5,632 nt of DNA from Gemmatimonadota bacterium (GTDB lineage: Bacteria; Gemmatimonadota; Gemmatimonadetes; Palauibacterales; Palauibacteraceae), in the NCBI GenBank assembly GCA_029288095.1, contig JARFPW010000075.1:1-5632 (forward strand), in the 5' to 3' direction. A model generated the notes under the pieces. It was given only the letters and a program-made list of their open reading frames with translations, searched no databases and had not been told where the DNA came from. The number at the start of each line of letters is the position of its first letter. Positions within the stretch are counted from its first letter, which is position 1. Of the stretch, positions 1-5,247 are shown piece by piece. The position numbers and the translations under genes were made by a program.

Positions 1-220
1 GATCCACCCGGCCCGTGATGTCCCGGCGCTGCTGGACGTTGAGGCTGTCCAGCAGCACCGAGCGCAGACCCTGGATTTCGGCGATCAGCGAATCGCGCTG
101 AGCCCGGTCCTCTTCCATCTGGACCGTGATCTCGGTCCGCAGGTCGACGACATCGCTCTTCGTCGCGCACCCCACCGATAGCAGGGCGACGAGTACCGCG
201 CAGCTACGAGAGACCGTCAA
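1..220 (-). CDS. CpoB/YbgF-like coiled-coil lipoprotein, N-terminal part (truncated by window edge)
   Basis: The first 73 codons are visible and the frame runs off the left edge. The start chosen is TTG at 220-218, which overlaps the pal TGA stop by two bases (TTGA) and suggests translational coupling. No in-frame ATG or GTG lies upstream before the frame becomes implausible, and the next GTG would remove the signal peptide. Residues 1-18 look like a lipoprotein signal: Arg5, a hydrophobic stretch, then lipobox LSVGC with the lipidated Cys at 18. Residues 24-73 are charged, with regularly spaced Leu/Ile/Val (DLRTEI, LIAEIQGL, VLLDSL), consistent with a coiled coil. CpoB (YbgF) follows pal in many tol operons. 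It has an N-terminal trimeric coiled coil and C-terminal TPRs, and coordinates outer-membrane constriction with peptidoglycan synthesis. The TPR part would lie outside the window. E. coli CpoB is periplasmic and not lipidated, so the lipobox is a difference. The family call rests on position and coiled coil only. Confidence 0.6.
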   Translation of the reverse strand, partial: MTVSRSCAVLVALLSVGCATKSDVVDLRTEITVQMEEDRAQRDSLIAEIQGLRSVLLDSLNVQQRRDITGRVD

Positions 221-882
221 AGCGCGTCCACGTTTCCGATGACGAATTCCGCGCGCCGGTTCTGCGCCCACGCACCTTCGTTGGCACCCTGCGCGACCGG
301 ACGCTCTTCACCGTAACTGACCGTCGTGAACATGTCCCCGGAAATCCCGAGACCCGTTAGATACTGAAGCGTCGACTGAGCGCGACGCTGACCGAGCGCC
401 ATGTTGTATTCGAGCGACCCGCGCTCATCGCAGTGCCCTTCGATCGATATCCGTAGATCGGGGTGCTCCCGCAGCACGTCGGCCTTGCGCTGGAGAATCG
501 CCGCGGCTTCGTCGGTAATGCGTGACCGATCGAACTCGAAGTTCACCCGCTCCCGGAGCACCACGATCGCGTCGATCTTGGCGGTGATTCCGGCAACCAT
601 GCTCGCGCACTCCGTGCCCGCATAGTCGCGATTGATCTCCTGGACGAGGCTGCGCGCCCGGTTCACGTCACCAGCGGCGACGGCTTCCGCCGCCTGCTCG
701 CACAGCTGCATCGCAGCCGCTTCACGCTCGGCCGCGAGGGCCGCCGCAATGCTGTCGGGATCGGGGGCCGGAGTATCTTCAACGACCGGCGGTGGTGGGG
801 GCGGCGGCGGTGAACCACCGCAGGCCACGGCGCCTGCGCCAATGAGGATGAGCAGGGCTGCGATACTTGCGTTGCGGCGCAT
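217..882 (-). CDS. pal: Peptidoglycan-associated lipoprotein Pal
   Basis: This is a 221-residue outer-membrane lipoprotein that binds peptidoglycan and TolB. Residues 1-20 form a lipoprotein signal (MRRN, hydrophobic core) ending in lipobox AVAC, with the lipidated Cys at 21. A GGS and eight prolines (25-32) follow, then an acidic Pro/Asp linker. Residues about 44-105 are Ala/Glu-rich and predicted helical, with cysteines at 61 and 92. The OmpA-like domain runs from about 107 to 217. It has the NFEFD strand (114-118), the Pal hallmark GHCDERGS (149-156) with the diaminopimelate-binding Asp152, and LGQRRA with the conserved Arg167. It ends in YGEERP and NRRAEFVI. The ATG at 882-880 has an AAGGAG Shine-Dalgarno six bases upstream. 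E. coli Pal is about 173 residues, so the helical segment is extra. The gene follows tolB after a 160-nt gap with its own predicted promoter and overlaps the next gene by two bases. The family call is secure; the role of the extra segment is unknown. Confidence 0.97.
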   Translation of the reverse strand: MRRNASIAALLILIGAGAVACGGSPPPPPPPPVVEDTPAPDPDSIAAALAAEREAAAMQLCEQAAEAVAAGDVNRARSLVQEINRDYAGTECASMVAGITAKIDAIVVLRERVNFEFDRSRITDEAAAILQRKADVLREHPDLRISIEGHCDERGSLEYNMALGQRRAQSTLQYLTGLGISGDMFTTVSYGEERPVAQGANEGAWAQNRRAEFVIGNVDAL

Positions 883-888
883 CTTCTA

Positions 889-894
889 CTCCTT
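889..894 (-). promoter_or_regulatory. Strong ribosome binding site of pal
   Basis: AAGGAG on the minus strand, six bases before the pal ATG. It is the best Shine-Dalgarno match in the window and supports both the chosen start and high expression, as expected for an abundant lipoprotein. Confidence 0.85.
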
Positions 895-938
895 CGAGTC
901 AGTGCTGTGTCGAATCGATGACGTCAACTTCGGGCGCC

Positions 939-962
939 CGGTACGCCGCTCGGCGGCCACCG
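939..962 (-). other. Stem-loop in the pal 5' leader
   Basis: The minus strand reads CGGT-G-GCCGC-CGA-GCGGC-GT-ACCG. This gives a 5-bp GC stem with a 3-nt loop, then a small internal loop and a 4-bp outer stem. It starts about six bases after the predicted transcription start. A 10-bp palindrome, CGGGCGCCCG, occupies 931-940 and could compete with the outer stem. No U-tract follows, so it is unlikely to be an intrinsic terminator. A 5'-end mRNA-stabilising hairpin is a reasonable inference. Confidence 0.45.
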
Positions 963-974
963 GAAACCGTGTGC

Positions 975-1003
975 ATTGTAGCGTACCCCCAACCGTCTGC
1001 CAA
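975..1003 (-). promoter_or_regulatory. Predicted sigma-70-type promoter for pal
   Basis: The -35 box TTGGCA is at 1003-998 (5 of 6 consensus) and the -10 box TACAAT is at 980-975 (5 of 6), with exactly 17 bases between them. Transcription would start near 970-967, giving a leader of about 85-90 nt before the pal ATG. It lies in the only sizeable intergenic gap of the operon, directly upstream of the gene whose product is usually needed in greatest amount. An internal promoter within the tol-pal cluster is also known in E. coli. It is read directly from sequence and assumes a housekeeping sigma factor of ordinary specificity. Confidence 0.75.
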
Positions 1004-1042
1004 GACGATTTAGCCGCGTCCCGGCTGGCCTGACGGCTGGTG

Positions 1043-2365
1043 TCAGGGCAGCGAACCCGACCAGTCCGCCAGCTGGTCCACCCGCCCCGAAGTGAGTGTC
1101 CGAACCTGTCCGCTGACCGTATCCAGGATGAGCAGCGAATTCCCTCTTTGTCCGGCGGAGGAAAACACGAGGTGCCGTCCGTCCGGCGCCCAGGACGGAT
1201 CCTCGTTGCTGCCCGAGGAGGTCATGACACGCCGATCGCCTCCGTCCGGATTGACCGTGACGACCTGGAACGTGTTTTCCACCCACGCCTGGTAGGCGAT
1301 CCGGTCGCCCCGCGGAGACCAGTCCGGCGACGTCGCGTAACCACGTTCGCCGAACACGTACCGGCTGATCAGCTGGGGCGCCCCGCCGGCCGCCGGCATG
1401 ACGTAGATCTGGGGGTTGCCGAGCGGGGACGAAGTGATCGCAAGCCGGTCGCCGCCCGGTGAGAACGCCGCGTTCAGCGTCTCGCCCGCGTTGGTGAACG
1501 TCAGACGCCTTTCGCAGCACAGTGGCCCCCGGCCGTACTCAAACAGCTCGGTGTGATCTCCTGCCGTGTGCGCGAGCACGATCTTCGCCCCATCGGGTGA
1601 GTAGATCGGCGTCACGTTGAGGCCGCGCACGCCGGACACGAGGCTCGACCGGCCCGAGCCGAGGTGCCGTTCGTAGACCTTGGGACTGCCGTCCACGTAC
1701 GACACGTAGAGCAGATATCCTCCATCCGGCGACAGGGCCGGCGAATACACGATCGAGTTGTCGGAGGTCAGCCGGGTCAGGTTCTCCCCGTCGTAGTCGA
1801 TCGCAAAGATGTCGGACGTCCCGTCGCCCGTCTTGCGCCGAAACACGATCCGCGTCGCCGCAATCCCCGGATCACCCGTCGCCCACCGGACGATCTGGTC
1901 CGATACGCGGTGCACCGACATGCGAAAGTCGCGGTCACCGGGGGCGGGCAGGAAGAAGTCCTGGACCTGTTTCAGTTCGCCGAACACGACGTCGTGCAGG
2001 CTCACCCGCCACACGGGACCCGTCGGCGTCCCCGTCATCTCCGACGACACGAGCCATACGGCTCCGAGCTGGTTCCACAGCGGGTAGTTGATGGTGCCGC
2101 TGCCGGCGAGCGAGTCCGGAGCGGGAATGATCTCGAACCGATCGGCATAAGCCATGTCGGTGCGCAGGATGGCCTCGGCCGCCTCCGCCGCGTCCGCCAC
2201 GGCCGGCTCGGCGCCGACCGCCGTCACGACGAGCCCCGGCTGGTAGCCCGGCGTGTACGTGATGCCGAGACGGACGTCGCCCCGGTCCTGCGCGGAGGCC
2301 AGCGCCGCAGCCATCAGCAACGCGGAGCCGGCGATCGACAGTGACCTGCGAACGGTGCGTATCAT
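1043..2365 (-). CDS. tolB: Tol-Pal system protein TolB
   Basis: This is a 440-residue periplasmic protein that bridges TolA and Pal and helps release Pal for mobilisation to division sites. Residues 1-25 are a Sec signal peptide (MIRTVRR, hydrophobic core, likely cleavage after ASA at 25). The N-terminal TolB domain spans about 30-160, starting VRLGITYTPG and including LWNQLGAVWLVS. The C-terminal beta-propeller spans about 170-440, with PD40-type repeats visible at YSPALSPDGG (207-216), IYSPDGAKIV (254-263), FSPGGDRLAI (301-310), DWSPRGDRIAY (348-358) and SWAPDGRHLVF (391-401), and a final DWS. Length is close to E. coli TolB (430). A vicinal Cys pair at 283-284 is unusual for a periplasmic protein. 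The ATG is 19 bases after the tolA-like stop; AGAGG lies 11 bases upstream, a rather long spacing. Family assignment is firm. Confidence 0.97.
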   Translation of the reverse strand: MIRTVRRSLSIAGSALLMAAALASAQDRGDVRLGITYTPGYQPGLVVTAVGAEPAVADAAEAAEAILRTDMAYADRFEIIPAPDSLAGSGTINYPLWNQLGAVWLVSSEMTGTPTGPVWRVSLHDVVFGELKQVQDFFLPAPGDRDFRMSVHRVSDQIVRWATGDPGIAATRIVFRRKTGDGTSDIFAIDYDGENLTRLTSDNSIVYSPALSPDGGYLLYVSYVDGSPKVYERHLGSGRSSLVSGVRGLNVTPIYSPDGAKIVLAHTAGDHTELFEYGRGPLCCERRLTFTNAGETLNAAFSPGGDRLAITSSPLGNPQIYVMPAAGGAPQLISRYVFGERGYATSPDWSPRGDRIAYQAWVENTFQVVTVNPDGGDRRVMTSSGSNEDPSWAPDGRHLVFSSAGQRGNSLLILDTVSGQVRTLTSGRVDQLADWSGSLP

Positions 2366-2384
2366 CTAACGGGAATCCTCTGGG

Positions 2385-3053
2385 TCAACGGGAACTCGGA
2401 TCGAAGTAGAAACTCACCTGCAGTTGATCGAACGGAAACGCCTCGGGCAGCGGTCCGAAGGCGTCTGCACGCGCGGCCGCTTCGATGGCCCCTCTCGCTT
2501 CGAGATCGAACGTCGCGTCCCCGGAACGACGCAGCCATTCGACACCGCTGACCTCGCCGGAGCGATCGATGACGAAGATGATCTCCGCCTGCAGAGGGCG
2601 GGATGTGTCAGGCGGACGCCAGTAGCGGTTGATCTGATCCACGATGTTGTTGGCGTACGCGGGATCCACGAACCGCGCCCCGTCCGTCTGCACGTTGAGG
2701 GACGCGTCTCCCACCTCGTCCGCGCGGGCGGGCTCGACGACTGGCTCTTCCACCTGCGGGACCTCCTCAACGATCGACGGAAGCTCCGTCTCAGGAACCG
2801 GGTCCTCGGTCGGCTGGGGCGGCGGCGGGCGGTTCTCCTCCTCGGCCTGCCGCGGGGGAGCCGGCGTTTCCCGCAGGGGCGCCTGCAAATCGGCCGCCGC
2901 GATCAGGCGGACCTGGTACGTCTGGGCGGTGAGCGGAGGCGCCGATGTCACCGACAACCACACGAACACGGCGAGCATGACGCCGTGCAGGCCGATCGAG
3001 CCCCACACTGCCGCAGGGGGCACTTTCCGTTCGAGATCGTGACGTCCGTGCAT
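2385..3053 (-). CDS. TolA-position energy transducer with a TonB-type C-terminal domain
   Basis: This is a 222-residue, single-pass inner-membrane protein expected to carry force from TolQR across the periplasm to TolB/Pal. The N-terminus is cytoplasmic (MHGRHDLERK) and the membrane helix spans about 14-36. That helix carries the S-x3-H motif of TonB and TolA (Ser19, His23), which couples them to the proton motor. Residues about 58-112 are a Pro/Glu-rich spacer. The C-terminal domain, about 127-219, has NRYWRPP, a strand with IDRSGEV, and the TonB C-terminal pattern RRSGD...FD..A..AI...A.AFGPLP, ending in a VSFYF strand. E. coli TolA is 421 residues with a long helical domain II, which is missing here. 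The start is ATG 3053-3051, eight bases after the tolR stop. A longer frame reaching 3143 would overlap tolR and lacks any membrane logic. Context says TolA; sequence alone would say TonB. Confidence 0.88.
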   Translation of the reverse strand: MHGRHDLERKVPPAAVWGSIGLHGVMLAVFVWLSVTSAPPLTAQTYQVRLIAAADLQAPLRETPAPPRQAEEENRPPPPQPTEDPVPETELPSIVEEVPQVEEPVVEPARADEVGDASLNVQTDGARFVDPAYANNIVDQINRYWRPPDTSRPLQAEIIFVIDRSGEVSGVEWLRRSGDATFDLEARGAIEAAARADAFGPLPEAFPFDQLQVSFYFDPSSR

Positions 3054-3061
3054 TCCGGGGC

Positions 3062-3490
3062 TCAGTTCCGGCGCCGTGGTTCGGGTTCGGCAATTAGGCT
3101 GACAGCTTCGATCTCCGCCTCCTTCAGCGTGCCGATGAGCCATAGCACGGCACCATACGGGACATCCGTGTCGCCCTTCACATACACGGTCTGACCAGCG
3201 CTTCGTTCCACGATCGGCCCGATCGCCGCGGCGAACTCGTCGCGCGACACCTCCGCGTCATCCACGAAGATCCGCCCGTCCCGGTCCACCGTGACCACGA
3301 CGCCTTCGGACACCTGCAGCGGCGCGGACGGGGCCCGGGGTACGGTGACCTCCACCCCGCCCTGGAGGATCGGCGCAGTGATCATGAAGATCACCAGCAG
3401 GGTGAACGCGACGTCGACCAGGCTGGTCACGTTGATTTCGGCGCGAACCGGCAAGGCGCCGATGCCCACGTCACGATTGCGGCGTCGCAT
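3062..3490 (-). CDS. tolR: TolR, ExbD/TolR-family proton-channel subunit
   Basis: This is a 142-residue inner-membrane protein that, with TolQ, forms the proton-driven motor of the Tol system. A basic N-terminus (MRRRNRD) precedes INVTSLVDVAFTLLVIFMI, the single membrane helix at about 21-40. It holds the essential family aspartate at position 26 (equivalent to E. coli TolR Asp23), the proton-accepting residue. A periplasmic domain follows with VDRDGRIFVDD and VYVKGDTDVPYG (about 102-113), standard for ExbD/TolR. Length matches E. coli TolR (142). The ATG overlaps the tolQ TGA by one base (TGATG), and AAGG lies nine bases upstream, so coupled translation with tolQ is likely. An ExbD would look nearly the same; the adjacent tolB and pal decide for TolR. 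Confidence 0.96.
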   Translation of the reverse strand: MRRRNRDVGIGALPVRAEINVTSLVDVAFTLLVIFMITAPILQGGVEVTVPRAPSAPLQVSEGVVVTVDRDGRIFVDDAEVSRDEFAAAIGPIVERSAGQTVYVKGDTDVPYGAVLWLIGTLKEAEIEAVSLIAEPEPRRRN

Positions 3491-4221
3491 CAGACCCGAC
3501 CTTCCCGGGCCAGCGTGCCGATGAACTCCGCCGCGAAGCCTTCCAGTTCACCCGTGAACAGAGAGAGCTTGCCCGCGTAGTGGTTGTAGGCGATCACGGC
3601 CGGGATGGCGACGGCGAGGCCGGCGACCGTCGTGACGAGCGCTTCGGCGATTCCCGGAGCGACGGCCGCGATGTTGGCCGTACCCTGCGCGGTGATCCCG
3701 ATGAACGAGTTCATCACGCCCAGCACCGTTCCCATGAGTCCCATCAGAGGGCTCACCGATCCGATGATCGCCAGCCAGTGGAGTCCGTGCGCCAACTCGT
3801 CGCGTTCTTCGGAGAGTTCCTTTTCGAGGACGAGCTGGAGGGCCTCGAGCTGTGCGGGGGTTAGGCCTGGCGCGCTGCCGGGCTCGTCGCGCAGCGCGGT
3901 CGGCCGGAGCTCGGTGAAGAAGTTGACGCCTCGCCGAAACACCCGGGTGTAAGGGGACGCCCGCAGCCGCGTCAGCGCCTGGTAGATGCCGCCCAGTCCG
4001 TCGGCATCCTCGATGCCCGCCACAAACTCGTTGCCGTCCTCGCCCACCTGCCGGAAGTCCTTCCACTTCCAGAAGATCAGCACCCAGGAGAGGAGCGAAA
4101 ACGCCGCCAGGACGATCAGGATGATCTTCGTGATGGGAGTCGCAAAGAGGATGAGATCCCACGGATCGGAAGCGATAGTGTCCTGGGCCAGCAGTAGGAA
4201 CGCCAGGGGCGAACCGGTCAT
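3490..4221 (-). CDS. tolQ: TolQ, MotA/TolQ/ExbB-family proton-channel subunit
   Basis: This is a 243-residue inner-membrane protein with three membrane helices that surrounds the TolR helix and conducts protons. Helix 1 is about 24-50, ending FWKWKD. A long cytoplasmic loop (about 51-147) includes the charged helix EKELSEERDELAHGL. Helix 2, about 149-172, contains SPLMGLMGTVLGVMNSF with Thr165. Helix 3, about 189-212, contains APGIAEALVTTVAGLAVAIP with Thr198. Thr165 and Thr198 match the channel threonines of E. coli TolQ (Thr145 and Thr178). Pro158 and the GLxGTV and APGIAEAL signatures are family hallmarks. The start is ATG 4221-4219, ten bases past the epimerase TAA, with AAGGA seven bases upstream. 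The frame is open to 4536, but that part only overlaps the epimerase in another frame. The tail is short and cytoplasmic (LAREGRV). Confidence 0.96.
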   Translation of the reverse strand: MTGSPLAFLLLAQDTIASDPWDLILFATPITKIILIVLAAFSLLSWVLIFWKWKDFRQVGEDGNEFVAGIEDADGLGGIYQALTRLRASPYTRVFRRGVNFFTELRPTALRDEPGSAPGLTPAQLEALQLVLEKELSEERDELAHGLHWLAIIGSVSPLMGLMGTVLGVMNSFIGITAQGTANIAAVAPGIAEALVTTVAGLAVAIPAVIAYNHYAGKLSLFTGELEGFAAEFIGTLAREGRV

Positions 4222-4227
4222 CCTGTA

Positions 4228-4233
4228 TTCCTT
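4228..4233 (-). promoter_or_regulatory. Ribosome binding site of tolQ that fixes its start
   Basis: AAGGAA on the minus strand overlaps the epimerase stop codon (TAAGGA), with seven bases between AAGGA and the ATG at 4221. It supports the short tolQ start over the much longer open frame. Confidence 0.7.
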
Positions 4234-5185
4234 ACACGTGTTCGGCGATGTATTCGTAGGTCCGGCGCAAACCTTCGGCGAGATCGATCTCCGGCGCCCA
4301 GCCGGCATCCCGCAGGCGTGCCGTATCCAGCGCACTCCGGAGAAGCTCTCCCGGTCGCGCCGGTGCGAACTCGACGTCGACGTGCCCGCCCGACACTTCC
4401 AGCATCGTCTCGGCAAGTCGCCGCACCGAAGCCTCGACACCCGTCGCGACGTTGAAAGCCACGTCGTCGATTGACTCAGGATCCGGAAGCGGCACCTCCG
4501 AGACGGCCAGGTTGGCCGCCGCGACATCTCCGACATACACGTAGTCGCGTGTCTGTTCCCCGTCGCCGAAGATCGTCAGGTTGCGACCTTCGATGAGTCG
4601 GCGGCTGAACAGGGCGATTACGCCGGCCTCGCCATGCGGATCCTGGCGCGGTCCGTAGACGTTCGAGTAGCGCAGAGCGACCCCCTCGAGTCCGTGCACC
4701 TTCCGGAAGTAGAACAGGTAATGCTCGCCCGTGAGTTTACTCACCCCGTAGGGCGAGATTGGAGCCTTGGGAGCCGTCTCCCGAGTAGGCACCTGCTCCG
4801 GTTCGCCGTACACCACGCCCCCGGACGACACGAACACGACGCGCCTGACATCCGCCCCGCGCGCCGACTCGAGCACGTTCAGCCAGCCGTCCACGTTGAT
4901 CGACGCGTCGAGACGCGGATCGGCCACCGACAACCGCACGTCGATCTGGGCCGCATGGTGGTTCACGAGCGCCGGCCGGCGCTCCTGCATGAGCCCGGAC
5001 AGTTCGTCCGAGCGGATGTCCATCTCGATGAACTCGACATCGTCCGGCACGTTGTCGATCTTGCCGGAACTCAGGTTGTCCAGCGCGATTACCCGCCACC
5101 CGGCATCGCGGTAGGCCTGGCATACGTGCGATCCGATGAACCCGGCGCCGCCGGTCACCAGAACGGTGCGAGACGATTCGGTCAT
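4232..5185 (-). CDS. NAD-dependent sugar-nucleotide epimerase (GalE-like extended SDR)
   Basis: This is a 317-residue cytoplasmic extended short-chain dehydrogenase that most likely interconverts UDP-sugars at C4 (UDP-glucose/galactose or the N-acetyl forms) for envelope glycans. The NAD-binding Rossmann motif GGAGFIGSH is at 12-20 and is followed by the nucleotide-binding ALDNLSSG (34-41). NHHAAQIDVRLSV (75-87) is the GalE-type HxAAxxxVxxS region. The catalytic set is Ser121 in VSSGG, Tyr146 and Lys150 in YGVSK; the 25-residue Ser-Tyr spacing equals that of GalE. Substrate-side signatures follow: ALRYSNVYGPRQDP, TIFGDGEQTRDYVYVGDVA, and RPGELLRS near the C-terminus. The protein is complete. 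AGAGG lies only three bases before the ATG, a short spacing. It sits 53 bases after the upstream gene and 10 before tolQ, so it is likely co-transcribed with the motor genes. Exact substrate cannot be told; dehydratase or other decarboxylating SDRs are less likely. Confidence 0.92.
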   Translation of the reverse strand: MTESSRTVLVTGGAGFIGSHVCQAYRDAGWRVIALDNLSSGKIDNVPDDVEFIEMDIRSDELSGLMQERRPALVNHHAAQIDVRLSVADPRLDASINVDGWLNVLESARGADVRRVVFVSSGGVVYGEPEQVPTRETAPKAPISPYGVSKLTGEHYLFYFRKVHGLEGVALRYSNVYGPRQDPHGEAGVIALFSRRLIEGRNLTIFGDGEQTRDYVYVGDVAAANLAVSEVPLPDPESIDDVAFNVATGVEASVRRLAETMLEVSGGHVDVEFAPARPGELLRSALDTARLRDAGWAPEIDLAEGLRRTYEYIAEHV

Positions 5186-5230
5186 GATCCTCTGGGATGA
5201 TGTAGGAAGAGCGTAGTGGAACCTCGTCGG

Positions 5231-5247
5231 ATGCCGGCCTACGGCAT
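5231..5247 (-). repeat. Small inverted repeat at the end of the upstream gene
   Basis: ATGCCG and CGGCAT form a perfect 6-bp inverted repeat around a 5-base loop that includes the stop codon. No T-tract follows on the minus strand, so terminator function is doubtful. It could mark an mRNA 3' end or be chance in GC-rich DNA. The remaining gap to the epimerase (5186-5230) shows no convincing promoter. Confidence 0.35.

Noticed and set aside
919..926. The palindrome TGACGTCA in the pal leader as an operator
   Set aside because: It is a single 8-bp palindrome without a second copy or flanking symmetry and lies downstream of the promoter; chance is adequate.
1012..1026. A hairpin (AGCCG, 5-base loop, CGGCT) after the tolB stop as an intrinsic terminator
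   Set aside because: The stem is only 5 bp and is followed by AAATCG rather than a U-run, so termination is unlikely.
924..1520. A minus-strand frame running from tolB into the tolB-pal gap
   Set aside because: It is a shadow of tolB in another frame and reads through the pal promoter; its Arg/Gly-rich translation resembles no protein domain.
1664..2344. A long plus-strand open frame antisense to tolB
   Set aside because: Its Arg/His/Val-rich translation is the usual mirror of a GC-rich gene; tolB itself is unmistakable. The same applies to plus-strand frames at 632-1033, 2424-3194 and 4634-5200.
3054..3143. A 30-codon N-terminal extension of the tolA-like gene
   Set aside because: It overlaps the conserved end of tolR, has low-complexity Arg/Thr-rich content, and puts the membrane helix too far from the N-terminus for the family.
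4222..4536. An N-terminal extension of tolQ of about 105 codons from an upstream ATG
   Set aside because: It lies wholly inside the epimerase in another frame, reads as Arg/Ser-rich nonsense, and the ATG at 4221 has a proper Shine-Dalgarno and family-consistent length.
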